Origin: Ixodes scapularis
Taxonomy: Eukaryota; Arthropoda; Arachnida; Ixodida; Ixodidae
Direction: 5' to 3'
DNA: 64,000 nt
Assembly: GCF_016920785.2 (NCBI RefSeq)
Contig: NW_024609879.1
Location: 17,552,078-17,616,077, forward strand
Position numbers and translations under genes: made by a program. Positions 21,642 through 32,800 of the stretch are shown here, in pieces. The notes under the pieces are model-generated. The model did no database searches, had not been told where the DNA came from, and saw nothing but the letters and a program-made list of their open reading frames with translations. Position 1 is the first letter of the stretch. The number at the start of each line of letters is the position of its first letter.

Positions 21642-21954
21642 AGGCGGATTCACACCGGGGATGTAAGCAGTCGCGCGATCCGCTTAAATTGCATCGCAAG
21701 AAAAAAAAAAGTAATTGGATGGTCAATCTGGCGTGCGCGATAAGTGAGTCCAACGCCTTCGTCGGCGAGTCGCTTCTCAAAAACTCTCGCTCCTAACGCC
21801 GTTGATTGGCTCGGCCTCTCCGCGACTAGAGTGCATCGCAAAAAGTCGGGTCAGCAAGCGACTGCTCAACTCCCGTCACATTTTGCCCGCGATGGTCGCT
21901 TTTGCGATGAAAGTTATGGCGCGACTAGATCGCATCGCCGGTGTGAACACGCCT
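21642..21954. mobile_element. 313-bp PIF/Harbinger-type MITE
   Basis: The left end AGGCGGATTCACACCGG pairs with the right end (complement AGGCGTGTTCACACCGG). The element is flanked by TAA on both sides (21639-21641 and 21955-21957). A 3-bp TWA duplication is characteristic of PIF/Harbinger elements. Internal GTCGCGCGATC/GATCGCATCGC blocks are also inverted. No ORF of note. Confidence 0.7.
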
Positions 21955-22202
21955 TAATGTCGAACCAGTCTCACGGCGCGTCCCGATATTGGCTTGTGTA
22001 CCTACGCGCGAGTACAACATCCGGCACAATTTGCGTTTGCAAAGCCTGGTCCAGCCACGTCGAAATATTCAGCCAACCTTTGGACCGGAGAAATCAAGAG
22101 ACACCCAAAATAAGATAAAGTTGCCAGCCGAATAAAACTTGATTTCTATTTAATTAAAATGAAGACCACCCGCGTACATCAAATACCTCATCAGCCGTGC
22201 TC

Positions 22203-22879
22203 CAAGGCAGTAAGCCTAGTTCTGGCACTTGTTTGGCGACTTTGGCCCGTAGCTGCCAGATGACAGCCGAACTATCGGGAAGCGAAGCCTAACTTGGGCA
22301 CTCGTTTGGCGACTTGGGCCCAAAGATGCCAGATGTCAACCGAACTACAAGGTAGTAAGCCTAACTCCGGCACATCTGTGGCGATTTTGGCCCGAATGTG
22401 CCAGGTGACAGCCGAAATATCAAAAAGTGAAGCCTAACTTTGGCATTAGTTTGGCGATTTTGGCCCAAAAATCCCAGAGATCTGCCGAACTACAAGGTAG
22501 TAAGCCTAACTCCGGCACATCTGTGGCGATTTTGGCCCGAATGTGCCAGGTGACAGCCGAACTATCAAAAAGTGAAGCCTAACTTTGGCATTAGTTTGGT
22601 GATTTTGGCCCAAAATGCCAAAGATCTGCCGAACTACCGGGCAGTAAGCCTAAATATGGCATTTGTTAGGCGATTTATGCCCGAAGATGCCAGATGACAG
22701 CCGAACTATCCGGCAGTGAAGCCTAAGTTTGGCATTTGATTGGCGAATTAGGGCCAAGATACCCAGACGGTTGCCAAGGGAGGTCAGGTTTGACTCTACT
22801 TTGGGTTCTTCTGGCTTTTTAATGCCCTAAACTCCCAGAGGCAAGCCAAGTTTTGGCCGAGAACTCGGTGCTGCCTGGG
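22203..22879. repeat. ~72-bp tandem array (array 4) ending in TGCTGCCTGGG
   Basis: Copies of AAGCCTAAC/AAGCCTAG recur at about 22212, 22285, 22357, 22430 and 22502, giving a 72-73 bp period over 7-8 units. The right boundary TGCTGCCTGGG (22869-22879) abuts Gypsy coding sequence directly, so the array-bearing element probably inserted into, or truncated, the Gypsy copy. Confidence 0.8.
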
Positions 22880-22890
22880 GTCTGTTTTAC

Positions 22891-23352
22891 GTGACCGACC
22901 GTTCAACCAAAGTTCTTTACTTACTAGACACTGGCACCGAAGTCAGTGATCCTACATCAGAGGATCACCGATATCGACAAGAAACTCCCCCGCTCCAAGC
23001 GGTGAATGAATCCAGAATAAAAGCCTACGGAGAAAAGTCACTGACTTTGAACATCGGTCTCCAGCGGACATTTCGTTGGATCTTCATGATCGCTGACGTG
23101 AGGCAGGCCATCATCGGGGTGGATGTCTTAAGACGACTCGGTCTCACCGTTGATTTACGGCATTACCAACTCATCGACACCGAGACGCAACTTAGCGTCC
23201 AAGTGTTGGTATCCAGCACCACCTCTGAGTCGTTTTCTTCCACGTGCGGAGACCGACTTAAAGTGAAAAAGCATCGCAGACGAGTTTCTGTCTGTGTTTG
23301 GGCCAAACACGGTTCAAAGGTCGGTTCAACACTATCTTACCCACCACATTAA
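22891..23352 (+). pseudogene. Gypsy protease fragment
   Basis: The frame shows VTDRSTKVLYLLDTGTEVS, where DTG is the aspartic protease active-site triad, followed by the flap-side segment IIGVDVLRRLGLTVDL. This is the retropepsin at the start of Gypsy pol. It continues in shifted frames into the linker and first RT strand before hAT MITE 1. Gag is missing upstream, where array 4 begins. Confidence 0.8.
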
Positions 23353-23528
23353 GACCACAGGCCTCCTGTCTTTGCACGCCTACGTCACCTACCACCAGAA
23401 AGACTTCAGATTGCCAAACACGAGTTTGAGCATATGCTTGAACTCGGGCATGTGCATCCATCTTCGAGTCCCTGGTCCTCATCTCTACATATGATGCCGA
23501 AGAAGGGGGGTGTCTGGCGACCATGTGG

Positions 23529-24688
23529 CAGTCTTGGGTAAGCTACTTTTAAAAATAATTTGTTACAGTTACACTTACTTGCAGAAAAAAGTAGCGAAGA
23601 TACCGTTACAGTTATCGCAACAAAAGAGTAACTCGTTACAGTTACAGTTACTTTCAAAAATTAACGACGTTACATTTCAGTTACTTTTCGATAACACAAA
23701 AAGCTAGGAAAAACTAGTGTCTGAAAAAAAATATAGACACGAATCAGTCAGGCTTCCACCATAGCAGTATATTCGAACTTTATAGTTTAGCTTGAAAATT
23801 AGTCAATATTATAAAAAGAATAAAGTCCGAAATTAAACCAAATGTGCTTTCTCAGATTTCAACACGAAGACTTGTTGTCGGAGTACTCCTTGTTGCAAAG
23901 TTTGCATACTGCGGTCAAATTGTTAGCAACCCCCTTCACCACAGCAAGATACTGTCTGTATGCCGTTCATGCTAGTTCTTTGTTCTCATGAATATCCCTA
24001 TTTTTGGTAGCACTACCACATTGCTTGCTCGTTGACGATTGCGCTGGGTTCATGGAGTCCTCGGACATATTTCAGTACGTACAGGGCAAGCCAGAAACAA
24101 ACCCCGCGCAAACAACAGTAAATTTTGCCTCCACTGTTGACACCACGCCGGAGTGAGGGCGCAAATCAAAGTACGAAACATACGAAGTGCCCTCCGCGTG
24201 TATTGTTGTTTCATGGTTGATTCACCCGATTAAAAAGCGTGCGCAGAAAAGAAAACGACACAGAGATAGTGTTTCAAGAAACTAAGATGTAAGTGTTCAG
24301 TCACAAAGTACAAGCTTTGCGTAAAGATAACTAGATTCTTTTTTTTTTCATCAAATCTACACGGGGATATATTCGGGTCATGACTCGCGAGAAAGATCGT
24401 ATTTCCAAGTTTGTGCAAGGCCAACTGACACTCAACATGTCGGAACAGACCATCTGGAAAGTGCAAGGAATAGCTAGATTATACTCGTTCAATGAGATAT
24501 TATTTATAAAGAACTGAAAAGTAACGACAAAAGCAACGTCGTTACTTTCATGTTTACCTCAGAAAAAGTAATAGAACTACAGTTACAAGTTACATGCTTA
24601 AAAAGTAACTCGTTACAGTTACAAGTTACCGAAAAAGTAACGAAGTTACAGTAACGCGTTACTAGTAACACGTTACTACCCAAGACTG
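23529..24688. mobile_element. hAT MITE 1 inserted in the Gypsy RT region
   Basis: A 1160-bp insertion has 12-bp terminal repeats beginning CAGTCTTGGGTA and an exact 8-bp duplication CCATGTGG (23521-23528 and 24689-24696). Subterminal regions are packed with GTTAC/GTAAC motifs (for example AACGCGTTACTAGTAAC), typical of hAT elements. No transposase ORF is present, so it is non-autonomous. Confidence 0.92.
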
Positions 24689-24696
24689 CCATGTGG

Positions 24697-25638
24697 GGAT
24701 TATCGGGCCCTCAACCAAGCTACGGTTCCCGACCGCTGCCCAATACCCCATCTTCAAGATTTTGGCGGATTACCTTTAGGGTGCTACGATCTTCAGTAAA
24801 ATAGACCTGGTTAAAGCATACCACAAGATTCCGATCGAACCCGAAGGCATTCCAAAGACTTTAATCACAACTGTTTGGATTGTACGAGTTGGTGTGAATG
24901 CCTTTCGGCCTACGCAACGCTGCTCAAACGTTCCAGCGGTTTATAGACCAAGTGCTGCCTGGGATGTCCTTCTGCTTCGCATATCTGGACGACATCCTGA
25001 TTTTCAGCACCACGCCTGAAGAGCATGCCAGTCACCTTCGGCAACTGTTCATAAGACTGACAACGTATAACCTGGTTGTAAATACGACGAAGTGTGAGTT
25101 TGGTGTCAAAGAGCTCAGTTTTCTGGGACATCACGTCGATTCTCGGGGGATCCAACCACTTCCTGACAAGGTGGCAGTAATTCGCAGTTTCTCCCGATCT
25201 CCAGCGGCAACGAAACTTTGAGAGTTTCTTGGACTCGTCAACTTTTATCGTCGGTTTGTACCCCACCGCGCCCATATGTCTCAACCGCTATAAAACGTCC
25301 TCCAAAACCCAAAGATGACGGCAACACCGCAGCAATGGACGCAGAAAGCATAGGACGCATTTAGGGCAGTGAGAGAGGCCATCGCAAATGTCACCATGCT
25401 GATGCACCTCAGAAGTGACGTGCTCATATATCTCTTATCGTCGACGCCTCAGACACCGCCGTCAGGGCTGTCCTCCAACAACAGGTTAAGAACACCTGGC
25501 ACCCTCTCGCATTTTTTTCGAATCGTTTAAGTGCCACCGAAGCTCGCTACAGCACATTTGGTTGAGAGCTCCTTGCCATTTACCTCGCCATATGACATTT
25601 TCGGCACTTCATCGAAGGCCGCCAATTTTATGTTTCAC
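24697..25638 (+). pseudogene. Gypsy reverse transcriptase and RNase H fragment
   Basis: The best preserved part (24898-25221) reads [17 protein letters not shown], then YLDDILIF with the RT catalytic Asp pair, then FLGHHVDSRGIQPLPDK. Before it lie the [12 protein letters not shown] motif and in-frame stops; after it comes the connection domain and the start of RNase H (DASD). Frameshifts and stops show it is inactive. Confidence 0.85.
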
Positions 25639-26462
25639 CAGTCTTGAATAGTAACGCGTTACTAGTAACGCGTTACTGTAACTTTGTTACTTCTTTGGTA
25701 ACTTGTAACTGTAACGAGTTACTTTTTAAAAATGTAACTTGTAACTGTAGTTCTATTACTTTTTTCTGAGGTAACGATGAAAGTAACGACGTTACTTTTG
25801 TCGTTACTTTTCTGTGTTTTATGAGTAATATATCACTGAATGAGGGTGCAATTTACCCATTCCTTGCAATTTCCAGATCGTCTATTCCGACATTTCAAGT
25901 GTCAAGTTGACCTTGCGCAAAGTTGTGAATACGTTTTTTCTCGCGAGTCACGAACCGAATATAGCCACGTGTAGATTTTATTAAAAAATATCTAGTTATC
26001 TTTACGCACGCGCTTGTACTTTGTGACTGAACACTTGCATCTTAGTGTCTTGAAGCACTATCTATGCTGTGTTTTTTTTTTTCTTTTTTCTGTGGAAACG
26101 CGCTTTTAATCGGGTGAATCAACCGTGAAAGAATAATACACGTGGAGGGTACTGCGCATGTTTCGTATTTTGATTTGCGCCATGACTCTGACGTGGAAGC
26201 TTTCAAACACTAACTTCGAGAAGCTACTGCTGCTAAGTTACAATATGAAGTAAAAAGCGTACTTTTTTTAATTTTATGCAATAAAACGTTGTAAGGGGCG
26301 TTTTCTAGTTTTTCTTTTGTTATAGAAAAGTAACTGAAAAGTAACTAACTGTAACGAGTTACTCTTTTGTTGCGGTAACTGTAATGGTAACTTCGCTACT
26401 TTTTTCTGAAAGTAACTGTTACTTTAACGAATTGCTATTTAAAAGTAACTTACCCAAGACTG
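25639..26462. mobile_element. hAT MITE 2 inserted in the Gypsy RNase H region, inverted relative to MITE 1
   Basis: This 824-bp element of the same family starts CAGTCTTGAATAGTAACGCG and ends GTAACTTACCCAAGACTG. The flanks TGTTTCAC and GTTCTCAC are an imperfect 8-bp duplication. Internal segments match MITE 1 in reverse complement, so the two copies lie in opposite orientations. Confidence 0.88.
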
Positions 26463-27940
26463 GTTCTCACTGATCACAAACCCCTCACGTAGGTACTAAC
26501 GTCAAACAGCTCGGCACATACGCTAAAGGAAGTACGACACCTCCTCTACATATCAGAATTAATTACTGATATTCGATCCGTGAAAGGTTTTGACAACACC
26601 GCAGCCGATGCACATACTAGGCTACGTGTCAACCTCTGCATCTCAGACTGTCCCGAGATATCCTACACGGAACTTACGGCATCCCAGCGAGAAGACACGG
26701 AACTCTAGCACTACGAACATCATCTAAAACACTCACCTTCGAGCACATCCAGATGCATGGTTCTTCTGTCACTGTGGCCTGCGAGATGTCCACTGGCCGT
26801 CGCCGCCCGTTTGTACTCCTAGCATTCCGCCGCGAAGGTTTTTGAGGCTGTCCATTCACTGTCTCATCCCGTAATTCGTGCTACACGACTCGTGGGATCT
26901 CGGTTTGTTTGGCCACGCATAAACACAGACGTGCGAGAGTGGACAAGAACTTGCATCCAATGTCAAATCAGCAAGGTTTAACGTCATACAGTGACCCCGT
27001 TGATCGCTTTCAACCCACCTGACATGCGATTCATCCACATTCATGTCGATATTGTAGGTCCGCTTTCCCCATCGCACGACTGCCGTTACTTCTTGACCTG
27101 CTTTGACAGGTTTACTCGATGGCCAGAAGTCGCCCCCATGAAAGACATAGCAGCACAGACTGTCGCCCGCACGCTCGCCGAAATGTGGATAAGCCGAGAC
27201 CCGAGACCATTACCACAGATCGCGGACGACAACTTGAATCGTTGCTCTTCCACAATCTGTCGCAGCTCTTGGATGCACACCACATACATACTACCGCCTA
27301 CCATCCGATGTCCAATGCGATGATCAAACGTTTCCACCGATAATCGAAAGCGGCCATCAAATCCCAAGATAAAACACTTCCCTGGACAGAGACGCTTCCC
27401 TTGGTTATGCTCGGCATTCGGACAGCGTTCAGGAGCAATCTGAACTGTAGCGCAGCGGAGTTGGTATATGGATGTTCCCTTCGCATACCAGGAGAATTCT
27501 TTCACAAAGCCACCAATCCCCCGATTGCCAGCGCGGAAGATTATGTTCATCGGTTGCGGCTCCTGGTGCAGGACTTGCGGCCTGTACCTTCACGAGTTCC
27601 TTCCACACGGAGCACTTTCATCAGTACTGATCTCGCGAAGTGCAAACACGTTTTTCTTCGAAACAAAGGAGTGAAGACGCCACTTCTTCCTCCATATGAT
27701 AGTCCATTCCCCGTTATACAGAGATATACAGAGATGTTCACGATCCTTGTTAAGAACGAAGAGCAAGTTGCAGCTATCGACCGATTCAAGCCGCCCACCT
27801 GGACTCAACAGCAACACCGCATTTCCCACCTCCTCATCCGACCTCCGTCCAGGGGCCCCCAAAAAACTAGGTGTGACACTGTTGGTCTCTGCGTTAAAAA
27901 GAAAACGCTTGGCCACTGCGCCTCCAAGTTAGGGGGGGAA
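26463..27940 (+). pseudogene. Gypsy RNase H end and integrase, catalytic Glu replaced by Lys
   Basis: TDHKPLT completes RNase H. The integrase zinc module shows His...His and CIQCQ. The core shows HVDIVGPLS (first Asp) and TTDRGRQ (second Asp) after a frameshift near 27197. The position of the catalytic Glu in the usual N-x-M-x-E-R-F-H-R motif is NAMIKRFHR, with Lys at 27326-27328, followed by a stop. A GPY/F-like module (LLPPYDSPFPVIQ) and DRFKPP follow in the 27401-27997 frame. Confidence 0.85.
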
Positions 27941-27943
27941 TAT

Positions 27944-28102
27944 TGTAGTGGCCAGCGGGCGCGAGAAGTGGACGAAAAAAAAAACGCGCAGCACTAGACA
28001 CCAGTGGAAACAACGTTTGTCCCAGCTCAGCCACTTGGCTGCTTAACGCTTTTCAGATGTATATATGTATGTATTAAATATTTATGTAGTCCGCACGCTA
28101 CA
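27944..28102 (+). repeat. Gypsy 3' LTR, 159 bp
   Basis: It begins TGTAGTGGCC immediately after the polypurine tract and ends CCGCACGCTACA, giving TGTAG...CTACA termini. No 5' partner is in the window, so the LTR call rests on position and ends. Confidence 0.65.
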
Positions 28103-28215
28103 ACCCTTTTGTGTTTTTTATGTCTTCTTTATTTATCCTCTCCTCTTTGTATTTTAATGCAGCATCAAGGACTTAAATTGATTTTTCTTAAGGAAAGCGA
28201 TCTCTTTTCTTCTAG

Positions 28216-29292
28216 GCTTGCGCAGTTCTGGCGAGCTTCAAGCAGCCGGACTATGCTCTGCTTTGCTGGAGAGGCTGCCCAACACTTGAAAATGTATGTT
28301 TGAAACTTCAAGCAAACAAACAATGTTGATGATACTATTTCTTCTGTCCTAATTTGTGGCTACAGTGTCTTGGCAGGTGCTGGAGCTCCTTCTTGACCAG
28401 ATGGACACACTGACACTGTGAGTTGACCTTCAGGCTCTAGTAAAATTCTAATAATTTTTACTGCCACTCCAAAGTTGAGTAGCGGTTCTGAGACAAAAAC
28501 ACTAGAGAACTGTAAGAGGCTCAAGTCATCCTCACTGGTGGTGAAAAATGCATAAGCACTCCATCAGTGACCCTAACACAAGAAGAATTTCAGTTCCTTC
28601 GTTGTTTTCCTTGAAGACTTGAAGCACAAAAAAACAAACTCAGTTCTAGCGGTGTTTTTCTTGAAGTCTTTTTAGTCTGTTGCTGTGTGTTCTTCTTTTT
28701 ATTCTTGTTTTCTTTTTGTTTTATAGACACTTTTTACCTGACAAGTAGTACTTTGTTTTTAGGTGAAGTTAAAATCATTTTTGTTTTTATTTCTAAAACT
28801 AAATATATTGTCTTAGTAGCGGCAGTGAGTTTATTTTTATCTTTCTTTTCTCCTTTTTCACATCCACCTTGTGTTTCTCTACATACTCTATTAAACTGAC
28901 AGTTACAACTTGTAAGTAAGCGGTCTGTCCTGTACCCTTCATCTCTTCTTAATCATTCGTGCTTTTTAAATCACCGTCTAGAGAATCTATCGTTACAGCT
29001 TCGGCAGGATTTTACGTATGTAACCTCCATTCCATTGTTTAGCGTTCTTTGATTGTCTCTAACATTATCATTTTGTTGCTTTAGATTCTGTGTGGTACAA
29101 AAAATAACTGCATAATATAGCAAGAAAAGCAGCAAAGCAAAGATAAGGCGTGTTGACATATCCAAATGCCACTCAATTCATCACGCTGTTTATTATTTAT
29201 TTATTTTTCTTATATTTTTAGTAAGCACAACAAGCAGTCTTTACAGGATCTGTCTTCCAACCTTGCTGAAGAGATGATTCACTCACATATAA
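28216..29292 (+). CDS. Three candidate short exons upstream of the HEAT-like gene
   Basis: Candidate exons are 28216-28293 (after TTCTAG, before GTATGT), 28377-28417 (after TTGGCAG, before GTGAGT) and 29222-29292 (after ATTTTTAG, before GTACTA). Their phases chain: ...DYALLCWRGCPTLEN + VLELLLDQMDTLT + LKHNKQSLQDLSSNLAEE. The helical, Leu-rich content suits a HEAT/ARM protein. The phase from the third exon does not fit directly to the exon at 29826, so an exon is missing or these belong to another transcript. Confidence 0.4.
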
Positions 29293-29825
29293 GTACTATG
29301 CACCGCAAAAATATGATTTAGTTTGTTCTTTCCGAGCATGTTGGTATATGCTCCTCTTTGAAGTTTAATGATATAGCTACGATGGTCGTTTCACCGTCTG
29401 TCTCAACTCATATAAGAAAAAGTATAGTTGCGTCATGTATCTGTCTATGTATGCAGTAGGGAGTTAGTGAGCCCAAGTTGGCGCCTGGTGTCTACACTGT
29501 GGAGGAGAAATTTAGCCACTCTAATACCGCTGCCATCTGGGGTCTCTAACATGCATCATGCATTAGCGACACACGACCGCATGCCGATGCGATGCTCATT
29601 CAGATGGAAAATGGGCAGGGGTCGGGATTATTCTAGGGTCCCTGGGTTCGGCAGCACGAGCTTTTGCTCCAGATGCTTTGAGCTGGTTTGTGCTAACATT
29701 CTCTGCCGCTTGTAGCACGTGTCCTTGTCTTATTTACCTTAGGTTTTCCTTTGGCATTTTTTTTCTTTTTATGTCAGTGAACCAACTAAGGCACCAGTCA
29801 TTGACACAGTTCTTTTCTGTTTCAG

Positions 29826-32800
29826 ATGATGGACGATGTCGTCGGATTGTCCGAGAAGATGGCTGTTCAGCGTTGGACACTGGAACTGCTGAACTGCTCG
29901 GAGCCAACTCAGGATCCCGGAAGGCGAGTGACCGCCAGCAGAGGACTGGGGCTTGTCGTCAAAACCGTCGTATCCGAGAGCAAGCAAGGTGAGTGCAGTC
30001 TTGCCAAATTCGACAGTTGATATTTGATGGCAGGAATCCATGCTATGCATTCCTGTGCGGTGAACAAGATATGTAGTACTTTATAGTTTAATCAATGAAA
30101 ACGTGTTGGGAGTGAATTTCTTGCTCCTTGTACCCATTAAATATTATTTCTAACTGAAAGGGAGGGATTGCCTGTCCTAACCCTTTATGTTTTCTTGTAT
30201 GTTTGTATTTTCTAATTGAGGTGATGTATTTATAGAGTCGGTTACAAGTCAAGAAGGTACAGTCAAACCTGTTTATAACGAACAACAGGAAACGCCGCGG
30301 TCAGTTCGATATAGCAAGTAGTTCGATATAGCAAAAAAACCTTTACAACGAAATTCCCCGACGCGTTCTTTATACACGGTTCATATCGCCATATCGCCAA
30401 AAGTAAACTAATAAACTCGTGCCACTTAGCACTCAAGAAATCCATTCATTTAACTTGCGCATGCGTGCATAATGTTTTAGCTTATCTCTCGTTCTGAATC
30501 GCTTCTCTTCGTAAGCAAGCGCTTCGCGCTGAATTTTTTTTTTTCTGTACCCCTTCGGAATTACTTTTCTTCGCTCACTTTTGTTCGCGGCTTGAGCTTT
30601 GGAATTGTTTTTCTTTTTTACCTTTTTTTTTCTTATTTCTTTTGGGGGAAGGGGGAGGGGGAAGGGGCTGGCTAGAAGACGATTGTTTGCGCGTTTTTGG
30701 AAGAACTTCCCGTGGGGAAAAGTTTGATATAGCCAATATGTTGATCGCTATAAAAAGGGCTTTTTACATGCATTTTTATTTCAATTTTTCGTGAGTTCGA
30801 TGTCGACAATAATTCGATGTACGTGGGTTCGTTCTAAACAGGTTTCACTGTAGTGGGAGCTCCCCCTCACAAGATTGATGCGCCCGCTTCGAATGCCTCC
30901 GCAGTCGAGAAAATAGTTCGCTGAAAACGCCCCTTCTGCTCCAATGCAGTGATATTGGCTACAGACCTTGTAACAGGCCGCAGCTTGTGCCACCTGGCCG
31001 GGTAAAATGATGTACTTTAGGCTCCTATATTACTCGCTCCGGAAGGTAGAAGTAAAAAGAAAGCTTTAGAGTGATCTTGGCGGCAGCACGACCGGCAGCA
31101 TGCTCAGCAACCCATTTTGTTTCCTGGTACAGGTCGCATCAGTTCTACTCGGACACCAAACGGCATCGCATGGCTGCTTTCAAGCGACAAGTCCCGATAG
31201 GAACGACGGGCTTGGCTCCGAATCTTCTGCTCTGGGCGATCGCTGCGTCATCGTCGAGCCTTTCGTGCCCCTCATCAGCGAGTCTTCGTTCGTGTCGACA
31301 TCAATGACGTCCCATCACGTGGTTCGCCTGAAAGCTACAAGAGCGCCAGCGACACCGGACTCTCTCAGTGGGCTTGGCGGCAGCACAACCGGCAGCATGC
31401 TCAGCAACCCATTTTGTTTCCTGGTACAGGACGTATCAGTTCTACTCGGACACCAAACGGCATCGTATGGCTGCTTTCAAGCGACAAGTCCCGATAGGAA
31501 CGACGGGCTTGGCTGCGAATCTTCTGCTCTGGGCGATCGCTGCGGCATCGTCGAGCCTTTCGTGCCCCTCATCAGCGAGTCTTCGTTTGTGTCGACATCA
31601 ATGACGTCCCATCACGTGGTTCGCCTGAAAGCTACAAGAGCGCCAGCGACACCGGACTCTCTCAGTGGGCTTGGCGGCAGCACAACCGGCAGCATGCTCA
31701 GCAACCCATTTTGTTTCCTGGTACAGGACGTATCAGTTCTACTCGGACACCAAACGGCATCGTAAGGCTGATTTCAAGCGACAAGTCCCGATAGGAACGA
31801 CGGGCTTGGCTCCGAATCTTCTGCTCTGGGCGATCTCTGCGGCATCGTCGAGCCTTTCGTGCCCCTCATCAGCGAGTCTTCGTTTGTGTCGACATCAATG
31901 ACGTCCCATCACGTGGTTCGCTTGAAAGCTACAAGAGCGCCAGCGACACCGGACTCTCTCAGTGGGCTTGGCGGCAGCACAACCGGCAGCATGCTCAGCA
32001 ACCCATTTTGTTTCCTGGTACAGGACGTATCAGTTCTACTCGGACACCAAACGGCATCGTATGGCTGCTTTCAAGCGACAAGTCCCGATAGGAACGACGG
32101 GCTTGGCTCCGAATCTTCTGCTCTGGGCGATCGCTGCGTCATCGTCGAGCCTTTCGTGCCCCTCATCAGCGAGTCTTCGTTTGTGTCGACATCAATGACG
32201 TCCCATCACGTGGTTCGCCTGAAAGCTACAAGAGCGCCAGCGACACCGGACTCTCTCAGTGGGCTTGGCGGCAGCACAACCGGCAGCATGCTCAGCAACT
32301 CATTTTGTTTCCTGGTACAGGTCGTATCAGTTCTACTCGGACACCAAACGGCATCGTAAGGCTGATTTCAAGCGACAAGTCCCGATAGGAACGACGGGCT
32401 TGGCTCCGAATCTTCTGCTCTGGGCGATCGCTGCGTCATCGTCGAGCCTTTCGTGCCACTCATCAGCGAGTCTTCGTTTGTGTCGACATCAATGACGTCC
32501 CATCACGTGGTTCGCCTGAAAGCTACAAGAGCGCCAGCGACACCGGACTCTCTCAGTGGGCTTGGCGGCAGCACAACCGGCAGCATGCTCAGCAACCCAT
32601 TTTGTTTCCTGGTACAGGTCGTATCAGTTCTACTCGGACACCAAACGGCATCGTAAGGCTGATTTCAAGCGACAAGTCCCGATAGGAACGACGGGCTTGG
32701 CTCCGAATCTTCTGCTCTGGGCGATCGCTGCGTCATCGTCGAGCCTTTCGTGCCCCTCATCAGCGAGTCTTCGTTTGTGTCGACATCGGTGACGTCCCAT

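Larger units (their letters stand above)
22880..28102 (+). mobile_element. Decayed Gypsy LTR retrotransposon, 5' truncated, split by two hAT MITEs
   Basis: In order: a retropepsin fragment (22891-23352), the start of the reverse transcriptase (to 23528), hAT MITE 1, the RT core with YLDD (24982-24993), part of RNase H (to 25638), hAT MITE 2, the rest of RNase H with TDHKPL, an integrase HHCC zinc module and core, a GPY/F-like tail, a polypurine tract (AGGGGGGGAA, 27931-27940) and the 3' LTR. Several stops and frameshifts interrupt the pol frame. Gag and the 5' LTR are absent. Confidence 0.9.

Noticed and set aside
24940..24960. GTGCTGCCTGGG in the Gypsy RT as another array-edge motif
   Set aside because: It encodes the conserved QVLPGM segment of the RT, so the match to the edge motif is coincidental.
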